The notes: generated by a model not told the origin, from the sequence alone. Numbered from the stretch's first letter, positions 15,013 to 24,119 are shown. The stretch is 64,000 bases of DNA from JALELF01 sp964473455 (GCA_964473455.1 CAYYQX010000001.1:62001-126000); one strand, 5' to 3'. Program-made: numbers and translations.

Positions 15013-16296
15013 TTAATCAAACATATTTACATTAATATCATCACCATATTTGGTAATAACACTATTATATTTAGTTCTAATAGATTCAAAATTACTTAAT
15101 ATACTATTATTTAAAGTACTAAATGGATATATCTCAAAGTCTCTACTGTACCATTTCCCATTAGAAGAATAGAAAGTGTGATAATTATATAAAAGTTCTG
15201 TACCAACATTTTCTAAAGTTATTTTTGTTCCTTCTTTACTCACTGTTTTTACTATATCAACAGAAGCAAAGAGTTCTATTAGCTTCATTTCATCATTTTG
15301 GGAAGATAAGAAGTTACCTAAAGAATATATAACTAAAGTATCTCCTATAAAAGTAATTGGTTGTATTACGTGTGGATGAGCTCCTATTATTATGTCTACT
15401 CCTAAACTTGCCAAATAATTAGCAACTTCTTTTTGATAGGCACTTGGTGTATGAGTATACTCTTCGCCCCAGTGAATAGCAACCATAACAACATCTACTT
15501 TGTCTCTTACTTTTTCAATATCGTTTTTTGCTTTTTCAGCATCATACACATTTACTAAATAATCTTTACCACTTGGAATAGTTAACCCATTAGTTGAAGT
15601 GGTATAACTTAAAAATGAATACGTAATATTATTTTTTTCTTTAATAATTACTTCATCTCTTGCTTCTTGAGAAGTATAAGATCCAGCTACATAAACATCG
15701 GTTTTTTCTTCCCAATAGTTTACTGAATTAGTAATAGCTGTTTCTCCTCTATCTAAAGTATGATTATTAGCAAGAGAAACTAAGTTAAATCCTAAATCAA
15801 TCATAGCGTCTCCCACTTCAAAAGGAGAATTAAATCTTGGATAAGTAGATAAACCCATTTCTACTCCACCTAATATACTCTCTTGGTTATAATAAGCAAG
15901 GTCATAATCTTCTAATAAAGGCTTTACTAAATCAATCATGTTAGAAAAATCGTAACCGTTACTTGTTTTTGCATCTATATATACTGATTCATGAATAAGC
16001 ATATCGCCAACCATAGCAAGCTTTAAAGTATAAACATCACTAATTCCTTTTGAAATAACGATGTTTAAATTTGTTTCTTTTTTTGTTTTTGTTTCTGGTA
16101 AAATATCTTGGCTGATAACCGTTCCCTTTGTACTCTCGTCATATTCATAAGTAATATTTAAATTAAGTTCTTTTTTTTCAGCATAATTTTTTACTTCTTC
16201 TTCTGTCTTACCAACTAAATTTTCCATTTTAAAAGAACATCCTGTTAAGATAAAACAAACAAATAAAAAAGTTATTATATATATTATTTTTTTCAT
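15013..16296 (-). CDS. Lipoprotein with one PASTA domain and a CapA-type phosphoesterase-like domain
   Basis: 427 aa. A type II signal peptide ends in LTGC with Cys20 as the lipidation site. Residues about 24-90 (NLVGKTEEEVKNYAEK to LNIVISKG) are one PASTA repeat as in PrkC. From about 95 the CapA/PgsA-type metallophosphatase fold begins: AMVGDMLIH, SLANNHTLDRG, HWGEEYTHTP and GAHPHVIQPI. CapA relatives are linked to poly-gamma-glutamate, but no pgsB/C lies nearby, so the activity is open. A wall-binding PASTA on the same chain suggests action at the cell wall. Promoter TTGTTT-18-TACAAT lies upstream. Confidence 0.88.
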   Translation of the reverse strand: MKKIIYIITFLFVCFILTGCSFKMENLVGKTEEEVKNYAEKKELNLNITYEYDESTKGTVISQDILPETKTKKETNLNIVISKGISDVYTLKLAMVGDMLIHESVYIDAKTSNGYDFSNMIDLVKPLLEDYDLAYYNQESILGGVEMGLSTYPRFNSPFEVGDAMIDLGFNLVSLANNHTLDRGETAITNSVNYWEEKTDVYVAGSYTSQEARDEVIIKEKNNITYSFLSYTTSTNGLTIPSGKDYLVNVYDAEKAKNDIEKVRDKVDVVMVAIHWGEEYTHTPSAYQKEVANYLASLGVDIIIGAHPHVIQPITFIGDTLVIYSLGNFLSSQNDEMKLIELFASVDIVKTVSKEGTKITLENVGTELLYNYHTFYSSNGKWYSRDFEIYPFSTLNNSILSNFESIRTKYNSVITKYGDDINVNMFD

Positions 16297-16323
16297 ACTT
16301 TCGCCCTCATTGCATCCTTTTAT

Positions 16324-16353
16324 ATTGTAGCATATTTTTTATTATTTAAACAA
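16324..16353 (-). promoter_or_regulatory. Promoter of the PASTA-CapA lipoprotein and smpB
   Basis: TTGTTT (16348-16353), 18-base spacer, TACAAT (16324-16329) with TGC directly upstream (extended -10). Confidence 0.6.
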
Positions 16354-16367
16354 CACTATAATTTTAA

Positions 16368-16393
16368 AGAAAAAAGACAATTATTTTGTCTTT
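16368..16393 (-). terminator. purA terminator
   Basis: Stem AAAGACAA/TTGTCTTT with a five-base loop, then a T-run; overlaps the purA stop. Confidence 0.85.
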
Positions 16394-17675
16394 AAATTTC
16401 TTTTTCCACAATCATTTGTTCTCTATCTGGCCCAACACCAATAAAATGTATCGGAACATTTAAGTAGCTTTCAATAAAATTTAAATATTCTTGTATTTCT
16501 TTTGGTAGTTCTTCTCTAGAAGTCATATTCATAATTGAATCATCATAACAATTCATTTCAAATTCTTTATATATTGGCATAGTTTTAGATAATAACTCTT
16601 CATCAAAAGTAAAATCAATATTGTTTCCTTCATATTGGTAAGCTATACATAATTTGGCACTTTTTAATTTACAAATAGTGTCAACATGGTTTATAGCAAG
16701 AGATGTTATCCCATTTAAATTAATGACATATTTTAGGGCAACTAAATCAAGCCAGCCACATCTTCTTGGTCTTTTTGTCGTTGTTCCATATTCATGGCCT
16801 AGTTCCCTTATTTCATTACCTATATCATTATTTTGTTCTGTTAAATAAGGTCCTTCTCCAACTCTTGAAGAGTAAGCTTTTAAAACTCCAATTATTTCAC
16901 TAAAATTAAATACATTTAACCCTGTTCCACTAATTACTCCGCCCATATTAGGGTCAGATGATGTAACGCAAGGGTATGAACCTGTTTCGATGCTTAATAA
17001 GGAAGCTTGCGCTCCTTCAACAACTATATTTTTGTCTTCAGAAGCATACCTGTGTAGTAAGTTAATTGTATCTGTAACAAATGGTTTTATTACTTCGGCA
17101 TATTTTTTATATTGATTAATCATTTCAAGTGTTTCTTCTTCAGTATATATTGGAAAATTGTTGGCGGCAAAAACCTTATTTTTTCTTTCAATATTTTTTC
17201 TTACTTTTTCCGCAAAATCATCTTTATATAAATCTTCTACTCTAATTCCAAATCTTGCATACTTATCTGTATAACAAGGCCCAATACCTCTATTAGTTGT
17301 TCCAATTTTATTATCGCCTCTAAGACTTTCTTCCAGAGAATCCATTCTAATATGGTAAGGAAATATTACATGCGCAATTTTACTAATTCTTAAATTACTA
17401 AAATTTATTTTATTCTCTTTTAACATTTCTAGTTCTTCTAACAAGACTTTTGGGTCTATTACAACCCCATTTCCTATTATTGATATAACGTTTTCATTTA
17501 AAATTCCTGCTGGAATTAAATGAAATGCAAACTTTATACCATTTGCGACAATTGTATGGCCAGCATTGTTTCCACCTGTTGCCCTAACTACAACATCGGC
17601 TTTTTTTGATAAAAAGTCCGCTACTCTTCCTTTCCCTTCATCTCCATAAAAAGTTCCAATTACTGCTTTTACCAC
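16392..17675 (-). CDS. purA: Adenylosuccinate synthetase
   Basis: 427 aa, full length. Converts IMP, aspartate and GTP to adenylosuccinate, the first committed step to AMP. The GTP-binding start GTFYGDEGKG (residues 7-16), GGNNAGHT (35-42), the active-site GPCYTDKYAR and the C-terminal GVGPDREQ are all intact. It follows the 17686 gene by 10 bases and ends at a terminator. With an adenosine deaminase family gene and deoD also in this window, purine interconversion is well represented, though these genes are not in one operon. Confidence 0.97.
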   Translation of the reverse strand: MVKAVIGTFYGDEGKGRVADFLSKKADVVVRATGGNNAGHTIVANGIKFAFHLIPAGILNENVISIIGNGVVIDPKVLLEELEMLKENKINFSNLRISKIAHVIFPYHIRMDSLEESLRGDNKIGTTNRGIGPCYTDKYARFGIRVEDLYKDDFAEKVRKNIERKNKVFAANNFPIYTEEETLEMINQYKKYAEVIKPFVTDTINLLHRYASEDKNIVVEGAQASLLSIETGSYPCVTSSDPNMGGVISGTGLNVFNFSEIIGVLKAYSSRVGEGPYLTEQNNDIGNEIRELGHEYGTTTKRPRRCGWLDLVALKYVINLNGITSLAINHVDTICKLKSAKLCIAYQYEGNNIDFTFDEELLSKTMPIYKEFEMNCYDDSIMNMTSREELPKEIQEYLNFIESYLNVPIHFIGVGPDREQMIVEKEI

Positions 17676-17685
17676 AAACTCCTCC

Positions 17686-18429
17686 TTAAAAGTTTTTAAT
17701 AACTAACAAAATGGTTAATATCAAAATTACTACTACGACAAGTATTAAGAATATTTTTAATACTAAATTGAATGTTTCTTTTCTATTACTTGCTTTTTTA
17801 TTGAATTCTTTATCATCAAATAAAATGTTTGAAGTATAAAAGCTTTTATCCATTTCGAGATTTGTTTGTTCCATTTCTTTTTCTAGCTTTCTTTCTTCTT
17901 CTATTAATTTTCTAATAGGCGTATTGTCTATTACAGCGGTATTTGTTTTTAAGTCGTTAAGTAGTTCTAAGCTAAGGTCTTCATTTGAAATGTTATTTAG
18001 CTGCATCGTTTTACTAATACTATCCAATATTTCTTTGACTGAAGTTTCCGCTTTTTTCATATTATCTAAATTATTTTTACTTAATTTTGAATTAAGAAGA
18101 TAATCATAGTGTTTGTCTTTTAAAAATTCTTCTTTTTCACTTGAACTTCTTGTTTTTTTTGCTTCTTCAAGAATATCTTTTATATCATAGTTTTTTTCTT
18201 CTTGAACTTCTTCACAGTAAGTATCTTCTTTAGGTTGCCTTCTAAGCCTTTCATTGCCCCTTATTAGCTCTTTTATCTTCTCAACGTCTATTTCACTAGC
18301 TCCAGTAACAACAGTCACGTTTGACAGGTCGTTGTAGTCACTACTCGTATATACGTTTTTATAAAGATCTTCATTTTTCTTTGTTCTGCTTTTATCTTCA
18401 TAGCTATATCTATTCATTCTATTTGCCAT
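17686..18429 (-). CDS. Tail-anchored membrane protein of unknown function, 247 aa
   Basis: The ATG at 18429 follows AGGTGAT; the longer upstream reading crosses the promoter region and is not used. The protein is hydrophilic and charged for about 220 residues, with predicted coiled-coil stretches (KLIEEERKLEKEMEQ), and ends in one strongly hydrophobic helix (LKIFLILVVVVILILTILL) four residues from the C-terminus. This layout places the body in the cytoplasm anchored by its tail. No known domain. Upstream partner of purA in one transcript; divergent from the ferredoxin gene. Confidence 0.75.
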   Translation of the reverse strand: MANRMNRYSYEDKSRTKKNEDLYKNVYTSSDYNDLSNVTVVTGASEIDVEKIKELIRGNERLRRQPKEDTYCEEVQEEKNYDIKDILEEAKKTRSSSEKEEFLKDKHYDYLLNSKLSKNNLDNMKKAETSVKEILDSISKTMQLNNISNEDLSLELLNDLKTNTAVIDNTPIRKLIEEERKLEKEMEQTNLEMDKSFYTSNILFDDKEFNKKASNRKETFNLVLKIFLILVVVVILILTILLVIKNF

Positions 18430-18445
18430 ATTATCACCTAATATC

Positions 18446-18474
18446 ATATTAGCACAGTTTGTTTTTTTTTTAAA
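18446..18474 (-). promoter_or_regulatory. Possible promoter of the 17686-purA unit
   Basis: TTTAAA (18469-18474), 17-base spacer, TAATAT (18446-18451) with TGC upstream. Weaker than the divergent ferredoxin promoter. Confidence 0.45.
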
Positions 18475-18481
18475 CCTGTAC

Positions 18482-18510
18482 TTGCAAATTAAGCTTTTTT
18501 TTTTTATAAT
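18482..18510 (+). promoter_or_regulatory. Ferredoxin promoter
   Basis: TTGCAA (18482-18487), 17-base spacer, TATAAT (18505-18510), followed by GGAGG before the ATG at 18527. Confidence 0.75.
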
Positions 18511-18526
18511 TGTTATGGAGGAAATT

Positions 18527-18721
18527 ATGAATATAAAAATTAATAAAGACAAATGTTTAACTTGTGGTATGTGTATAAGTACTTATGATAATGTTTTCGA
18601 ATGGGCTGACGATGGTTCTGTTAAGGTAAAAGATAACGTTGATTTAGCTTTTGTTAAAGAAAATAAAGATGAAATACTTGATGTTTGTCCTGCAGAAGCA
18701 ATTGAAATTACTGAAAATTAA
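18527..18721 (+). CDS. fer: Single-cluster [4Fe-4S] ferredoxin
   Basis: 64 aa from the ATG at 18527, which has GGAGG upstream. Cys10, Cys13 and Cys16 (KCLTCGMC) plus Cys54 (DVCPAEAIEI) supply four ligands for one cluster, as in the B. subtilis Fer type. The position where two-cluster ferredoxins carry another cysteine is Tyr20. Acidic overall, as expected for an electron carrier. Its redox partners are not in the window. Confidence 0.9.
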   Translation: MNIKINKDKCLTCGMCISTYDNVFEWADDGSVKVKDNVDLAFVKENKDEILDVCPAEAIEITEN

Positions 18722-18747
18722 AAAGAGTTAAAATTTTAACTCTTTTG
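18720..18747. terminator. Bidirectional terminator between ferredoxin and the 18736 gene
   Basis: A perfect 26-base palindrome: AAAAGAGTTAAAA followed at once by its reverse complement. T-rich on both sides. Confidence 0.8.
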
Positions 18748-19686
18748 TTTTGATTTTAAGTTTTCTAATCTGTCATTTAAATATTCATAAGCTTCTTCAA
18801 ATTCACCAGTTTTTACTCTTTCACTTTGGCTAAAATATTGCCCGCCTGTTTTTACAAAGTTCTCTTTTAATGCCATCATTTGCTCTGGGCTTAATGGCGG
18901 ATTGTTTTTTAAAACCATTAAATCAACTAATTTTTTATATATTTCTGGCAATGTGGTTGTTGGTGAGGCTTGGTACATATTATATTGTAATGCATGATTT
19001 AATTCGTTTATAATTTTTCCATATTCTGTTTTTGCTTCACCAACATAACTTTCAGCTAAGCTGCTATAAAAGCTGCCGACAAACCCTCCAAATACCGCTT
19101 CTTCTAGCGGAATAAATTCTTTAATATTTGAGGCAGCTATTTTTGACAATAAATCTATTACGTGAAATTCATCATTCATATTTTGAAGTTTAAATAAAAC
19201 ATTAACAATTTGTTGAACTGCTCCTTCATATAAAGCTGCGTAAAAGCTATCTTTATTTGGAAATAATGTCTTCAACAAATTTTCTAAAACTTCTCCGTTT
19301 AGTTTTTCTGTTAATTCTTTTTTTCTTGCTTGATCTGTTTCTTGTTGTATTTCTAATATTGTTCTATTAAATCTATTTTGATTATACAAAACTTTGTTTT
19401 CTTTTGCTCCAAGTGTTTTGCCTTTAAATGATGTTACTTCTTCTGCATAGCTCATTTTTGAAACCGAAAGTTTTTTTAACTTGGTTTCTAATACAGCCAT
19501 ATTATCATCAAAATAAGGAAAAGCACGAAGAAAAACTTTTAAAACCAATCTTATGTGTGATTTTAAATTTTCATCACATTTCATTTGGTTAATAATATCA
19601 TCAGTTCTACTAGAAACAGTAGCCTCCTTGTCTTGTAATGCAGGATTTTCCATTGCTCCTATTATTCTATCATTTATTTGTCCCAT
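18736..19686 (-). CDS. Unknown cytoplasmic protein, 316 aa
   Basis: No recognised family. The ATG at 19686 has AGGTGA six bases upstream; the GTG three codons earlier overlaps that site. The sequence is almost entirely helical and amphipathic with no membrane segment or cysteine pair; the first half is charged (QARKKELTEKLNGEVLENLL), the second contains a glycine patch (EEAVFGGFVGSFYSS). It lies directly downstream of tuf, beyond the tuf terminator, and converges with the ferredoxin gene. The size and all-helical nature would fit an adaptor or structural protein, but this is a guess. Confidence 0.72.
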   Translation of the reverse strand: MGQINDRIIGAMENPALQDKEATVSSRTDDIINQMKCDENLKSHIRLVLKVFLRAFPYFDDNMAVLETKLKKLSVSKMSYAEEVTSFKGKTLGAKENKVLYNQNRFNRTILEIQQETDQARKKELTEKLNGEVLENLLKTLFPNKDSFYAALYEGAVQQIVNVLFKLQNMNDEFHVIDLLSKIAASNIKEFIPLEEAVFGGFVGSFYSSLAESYVGEAKTEYGKIINELNHALQYNMYQASPTTTLPEIYKKLVDLMVLKNNPPLSPEQMMALKENFVKTGGQYFSQSERVKTGEFEEAYEYLNDRLENLKSKQKS

Positions 19687-19721
19687 AAATTTCACCTACC
19701 AATAATATAACACATTTATCC

Positions 19722-19750
19722 AAAATAAAAAAGTATCAATAGATACTTTT
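19722..19750 (-). terminator. tuf terminator
   Basis: Stem AAAAGTATC/GATACTTTT with a four-base loop and a T-run on the minus strand. Confidence 0.85.
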
Positions 19751-19754
19751 CTTA

Positions 19755-20939
19755 TTATTTTATAATTTCTGAAATGTTTCCAGAACCAACTGTTCTTCCA
19801 CCCTCACGAATAGAGAACTTAGTTCCGTTTTCAATCGCAATTGGCGCGATTAATTCTACTGTCATGTCAACATTATCTCCTGGCATAACCATTTCAACTC
19901 CAGCAGGAAGTTCAATAACTCCTGTTACATCTGTAGTTCTGAAATAAAATTGTGGACGGTAGTTTGTGAAGAATGGAGTATGTCTTCCGCCTTCTTCTTT
20001 TGATAAAACATATACTTGTGCTTTAAATTTTGTATGAGGTGTAACTGTTCCTGGTTTTGCAAGAACTTGTCCTCTTTCAACATCTTCTCTGTTTATACCA
20101 CGAAGAAGAACTCCAGCATTATCTCCACTTTCTGCAAAATCAAGTTGTTTTCTAAACATTTCTATTCCAGTAACAACTGCTTTTACAGTAGGTTTGATAC
20201 CAACTACTGCTACTTCATCATTAAGTTTTAATTGTCCTCTTTCAACACGGCCTGTAACAACTGTCCCACGACCTGTTATAGTAAATACATCTTCGATTGG
20301 CATTAAGAATGGTTTATCATTGTCTCTTACTGGTGTTTCGATCCAAGTATCAACTGCATCCATAAGTTCATCGATTTTTTTAGACCAAGTTGCATCTCCT
20401 TCAAGAGCTTTTAGAGCTGAACCTCTAATAACTGGTGTATTTGCTCCATCAAATTTATATGTAGTTAATAATTCACGAATTTCCATTTCAACTAAATCAA
20501 GTAATTCTTCATCATCAACCATATCGCATTTGTTCATAAATACAACCATACGAGGTACTCCTACTTGTCTTGAAAGTAAGATGTGTTCTCTTGTTTGAGC
20601 CATTGGGCCATCTGTTGCAGCAATAACTAGTATTGCTCCATCCATTTGAGCTGCTCCTGTAATCATATTTTTTACATAGTCAGCGTGTCCTGGACAGTCA
20701 ACGTGAGCATAATGTCTCTTGTCTGTTGAATATTCGATATGTGCGGTATTAATTGTAATACCACGTTCTCTTTCTTCTGGGGCTTTATCAATGTTATTGA
20801 AATCTACTTTTTCATTGCCGTTTTTTCCAGCTAAATGAGCTGAAATAGCAGCTGTTAATGTTGTTTTTCCATGATCTACGTGTCCAATTGTACCAATGTT
20901 AACATGTGGTTTTGAACGATCAAATTTTTGTTTTGCCAT
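19755..20939 (-). CDS. tuf: Elongation factor Tu
   Basis: 394 aa, full length. GTPase that delivers aminoacyl-tRNA to the ribosome. GHVDHGKT (19-26), the effector region ERGITINTAH, DCPGHADY (G3) and NKCDMVDD (G4) are all present, followed by domains II and III (GRGTVVTGRVERG, and the C-terminal REGGRTVGSG). It is in the str gene order but has its own promoter in the fusA-tuf gap and its own terminator. Confidence 0.99.
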   Translation of the reverse strand: MAKQKFDRSKPHVNIGTIGHVDHGKTTLTAAISAHLAGKNGNEKVDFNNIDKAPEERERGITINTAHIEYSTDKRHYAHVDCPGHADYVKNMITGAAQMDGAILVIAATDGPMAQTREHILLSRQVGVPRMVVFMNKCDMVDDEELLDLVEMEIRELLTTYKFDGANTPVIRGSALKALEGDATWSKKIDELMDAVDTWIETPVRDNDKPFLMPIEDVFTITGRGTVVTGRVERGQLKLNDEVAVVGIKPTVKAVVTGIEMFRKQLDFAESGDNAGVLLRGINREDVERGQVLAKPGTVTPHTKFKAQVYVLSKEEGGRHTPFFTNYRPQFYFRTTDVTGVIELPAGVEMVMPGDNVDMTVELIAPIAIENGTKFSIREGGRTVGSGNISEIIK

Positions 20940-20971
20940 ATTTATTCCTCCTTTATTTCGTTACATAATCC

Positions 20972-21000
20972 ATTTTATAACAACTAATCAAAAATGGCAA
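20972..21000 (-). promoter_or_regulatory. tuf promoter
   Basis: TTGCCA (20995-21000), 17-base spacer, TAAAAT (20972-20977), in the 71-base gap after fusA, allowing separate high expression of tuf. Confidence 0.7.
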
Positions 21001-21010
21001 GTATTTTTAA

Positions 21011-23080
21011 CTAGTTAGCGCTATTTTTCTTGATAATATCTTCTGCTATATTTTTTGGAACTTCTTCATAGTGATCAAATTCCATTACAAATGTTCCTCG
21101 ACCTTGAGTATTACTTCTTAAGCTAGTAGCATACCCAAACATTTCCGCAAGAGGTACCATTGCATCAATTGCAAGAGCATTTCCGCGTGATTCTTGTCCA
21201 AGAGGTCTGCCTCTTCTTGATGTTACATCTCCCATAACATTTCCTAAATATTCATCAGGAACAACAATTTGTACTTTCATTATTGGTTCTTTTAGAACTG
21301 GTTTACATTTGCTTCTTGCTTCTTTTAAAGCTAATGATGCGGCTATTTTAAATGCCATTTCAGATGAGTCAACATCGTGGTAAGAACCATCATATAATGT
21401 TGCTTTAACATCTATCATAGGGTAGCCTGCAACTATTCCTGACTTCATTGCTTCTTGGAGTCCTTTATCTACTACTGGAATATATTCCCTTGGAACAATT
21501 CCACCAACTACTTTATCAACAAATTCATATCCTTTGTCTGGATTTGGTTCAAATTTTACCCAAACATGTCCATATTGTCCACGTCCTCCAGATTGTTTGA
21601 TATATCTACCTTCGCAGTCTCCTGCTACTGTTAGTGTTTCACGATATGATACTTGAGGTTTACCAACATTTGCTTCAACATTAAACTCACGTCTCATTCT
21701 GTCTACAATAATGTCAAGATGAAGTTCTCCCATTCCGGCAATTATTGTTTGTCCTGTTTCATGATTTGTACTTGCTTTAAATGTTGGATCTTCTTCGCTT
21801 AATTTTTGAAGTGCAACTCCCATTTTGTCTTGATCTGCTTTTGATTTTGGTTCAACAGCAAGTTCAATAACTGGTTCTGGAAATTTCATACTCTCTAATA
21901 TTACAGCTTTTTTTTCATCGCATAGAGTATCACCTGTTGTTGTGTCTTTTAGACCAACGGCTGCAGCTATATCTCCTGCAAAAACTTCTGCTGTTTCTGT
22001 TCGGTTATTTGCATGCATTAATAATATTCTTCCAATTCTTTCTTTACCATTTTTTGTAGCATTTAATACATATGAACCACTACTTAAATGTCCTGAATAA
22101 ACTCTAAAGAAAGTTAATCTTCCAACATAAGGGTCAGTCATTACTTTAAATGCTAAAGCACTAAAAGGTTCTGAATCTGATGGATGTCTTACTACTTCAT
22201 TGCCGTCTAAATCAACACCTTTAATTGATTCTACATCAAGTGGTGATGGTAAATAGTCAATTACAGAATCTAATAAAAATTTAACACCTTTATTTCCTAA
22301 GGCTGTTCCACATAATATTGGGAAAAATTTTACTTCTAGCGTTCCTTTACGAATAGCTTTTTTGATTAGCTCAATAGGCATCTCTTCATCAGCTAAATAT
22401 TTTTCCATTAATTCATCGTCAAATTCAGCTACAGCTTCAATTAAATCTTTACGTTTTGTTGTAACTATTTCTACTAAATCTGATGGAATTGCAATTTCCT
22501 CTAAGTTTTCTTCTTCATCTAGAAAACGATAAGCTTTTTGAGTTAATATATCAACAAATCCATTAAATTCGTTTTCTGCTCCGATTGGCCATTCAATTGG
22601 TTGAGCACTAACTCCTAAACGGTCTTTTATTGATTTTAAACAAAATTCAATACTTGCTCCAACTTTATCCATTTTATTAATGAATATTAAGCGTGGAACT
22701 TTAAATTCTGTTGCTTGACGCCAAACTGTTTCTGTTTGTGGTTGAACACCATCACTGGCGCTAAGTAGAGCTACTGCTCCATCTAAAACACGAAGTGATC
22801 TTGATACTTCAACTGTAAAATCAACATGCCCTGGAGTATCTATTATATTTAAACGGTGTCCCTTCCAAAAAGCTGTAGTTGCGGCTGAAGTAATTGTTAT
22901 ACCACGTTCTTGTTCTTGTTCCATCCAGTCCATTGTTGCAGTACCTTCATGTACTTCACCAATTTTATGAATTCTTCCGGTATAATATAGGATTCTCTCT
23001 GTACAAGTAGTTTTACCTGCATCAATATGAGCCATTATACCAAAATTTCTGGTTTTTTCTAATGTATATTCACGAGCCAT
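21011..23080 (-). CDS. fusA: Elongation factor G
   Basis: 689 aa. Translocase GTPase of the ribosome. MAHIDAGKTT (G1), RGITITSAAT (G2), DTPGHVDF (G3) and NKMDKVG (G4) are intact, as are domain II, the GMGELHLDI of domain III/IV, and the domain V region (MGDVTSRRGRPLG). Third gene of the str operon; 15 bases after rpsG. No second EF-G is seen in the window. Confidence 0.99.
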   Translation of the reverse strand: MAREYTLEKTRNFGIMAHIDAGKTTCTERILYYTGRIHKIGEVHEGTATMDWMEQEQERGITITSAATTAFWKGHRLNIIDTPGHVDFTVEVSRSLRVLDGAVALLSASDGVQPQTETVWRQATEFKVPRLIFINKMDKVGASIEFCLKSIKDRLGVSAQPIEWPIGAENEFNGFVDILTQKAYRFLDEEENLEEIAIPSDLVEIVTTKRKDLIEAVAEFDDELMEKYLADEEMPIELIKKAIRKGTLEVKFFPILCGTALGNKGVKFLLDSVIDYLPSPLDVESIKGVDLDGNEVVRHPSDSEPFSALAFKVMTDPYVGRLTFFRVYSGHLSSGSYVLNATKNGKERIGRILLMHANNRTETAEVFAGDIAAAVGLKDTTTGDTLCDEKKAVILESMKFPEPVIELAVEPKSKADQDKMGVALQKLSEEDPTFKASTNHETGQTIIAGMGELHLDIIVDRMRREFNVEANVGKPQVSYRETLTVAGDCEGRYIKQSGGRGQYGHVWVKFEPNPDKGYEFVDKVVGGIVPREYIPVVDKGLQEAMKSGIVAGYPMIDVKATLYDGSYHDVDSSEMAFKIAASLALKEARSKCKPVLKEPIMKVQIVVPDEYLGNVMGDVTSRRGRPLGQESRGNALAIDAMVPLAEMFGYATSLRSNTQGRGTFVMEFDHYEEVPKNIAEDIIKKNSAN

Positions 23081-23095
23081 AAAATTCCTTCCTAA

Positions 23096-23563
23096 CTACC
23101 AACGATAATGAGCAAATGCTTTGTTTGCTTCTGCCATCCTGTGTGTATCTTCTCTTTTTTTAACTGATCCACCTATTCCGTTTGCTGCATCTATTATTTC
23201 ATTTGCTAAGTTTTCAGCCATACTGTGGCCTCCTCTTAGTCTAGCGTATTGTATTAACCATCTTAGTGCAAGGGATTGTTTTCTATCTCCTCTAACTTCT
23301 ATTGGAACTTGATAGTTTGCTCCTCCTACACGGCGGCTCTTTACTTCTAAAGATGGTGAAATATTTTCTAATGCTTTTTCAAAAACTTCAATTGGATCTT
23401 TACTTGTTTTTTCTTTGATAGCATCAAAGGCATCGTAAAGAATTGCACTTGCTGTTCCTTTTTTTCCACCAATCATCATACGATTAATTAATTTTGTAAC
23501 AACTTTTGATTTATATATTGGATCTATTAAAACATCTCTTTTTTCAGCACGTTTTTTACGCAT
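23096..23563 (-). CDS. rpsG: 30S ribosomal protein S7
   Basis: 155 aa. Binds the 3' major domain of 16S rRNA and starts assembly of the 30S head. MRKKRAEKRD at the start, GGKKGTASAILYDAFDAI, and RVGGANYQVPIEVR with ALRWLIQYARLR are family hallmarks. It lies between rpsL and fusA in the str operon. Confidence 0.99.
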   Translation of the reverse strand: MRKKRAEKRDVLIDPIYKSKVVTKLINRMMIGGKKGTASAILYDAFDAIKEKTSKDPIEVFEKALENISPSLEVKSRRVGGANYQVPIEVRGDRKQSLALRWLIQYARLRGGHSMAENLANEIIDAANGIGGSVKKREDTHRMAEANKAFAHYRW

Positions 23564-23577
23564 AATATTTCTCCCTT

Positions 23578-23994
23578 CTACTTACTCTTTGGTCTTTTCG
23601 AACCATATTTACTACGGCCTTGACGACGAGCATCAATTCCGGCTGTATCTAATGTTCCACGAACAATATGATAACGAACTCCAATTAAGTCTTGTACACG
23701 TCCTCCACGGATTAAAACAACGCTGTGTTCTTGAAGGTTATGACCTTCTCCGGGAATGTACGCTGTAACTTCCATCCCATTTGAAAGTCTAACACGCGCA
23801 TATTTTCTTAACGCTGAGTTTGGCTTCTTTGGGGTTCTTGTTCCAACACGCACACACACTCCACGTTTTTGTGGTGAATTTAGCTTTGTAGTTACTTTAT
23901 CTTTACTATTAAAGCCTTTTTCTAGTGCTGGTGACTTACTCTTTCTTGTTTTACTTACTCTTCTTTTTCTTACTAATTGGTTTATTGTAGGCAT
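23578..23994 (-). CDS. rpsL: 30S ribosomal protein S12
   Basis: 138 aa from MPTINQLVRK at 23994; AAAGGAG precedes it, so the eight in-frame codons upstream are leader. Decoding-centre protein. The first streptomycin-loop segment TPKKPNSALRK is normal. The second, normally RVKDLPGVRYH, reads RVQDLIGVRYH here: Gln for Lys (K87 in E. coli mature numbering) and Ile for Pro (P90), next to the Asp that is methylthiolated in many bacteria. First gene of the str operon. Confidence 0.98.
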   Translation of the reverse strand: MPTINQLVRKRRVSKTRKSKSPALEKGFNSKDKVTTKLNSPQKRGVCVRVGTRTPKKPNSALRKYARVRLSNGMEVTAYIPGEGHNLQEHSVVLIRGGRVQDLIGVRYHIVRGTLDTAGIDARRQGRSKYGSKRPKSK

Positions 23995-24046
23995 AAGATC
24001 TCCTTTCTTTACACACATCCAGGTGTTTCATATGACTTTTAAATTT

Positions 24047-24068
24047 AAGATTTACCTGAGTAAACCTT
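24047..24068 (-). promoter_or_regulatory. Hairpin in the rpsL leader
   Basis: Nine-pair stem AAGGTTTAC/GTAAATCTT with loop TCAG (one G-U pair) in the 5' untranslated region of the str operon. No T-run follows. It could be a protein-binding or stability element; no known S7 or S12 site is recognised. Confidence 0.4.
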
Positions 24069-24083
24069 AATAAAATCTATCTA

Positions 24084-24112
24084 ATAATAGCATCAAAATT
24101 TATACTAGTCAA
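24084..24112 (-). promoter_or_regulatory. str operon promoter
   Basis: TTGACT (24107-24112), 17-base spacer, TATTAT (24084-24089). About 90 bases of leader precede rpsL. Confidence 0.8.
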
Positions 24113-24119
24113 TAGTTTT

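Noticed and set aside
20194..20598. Open frame of 134 codons on the plus strand opposite tuf
   Set aside because: Antisense shadow of a highly conserved gene with no start signals.
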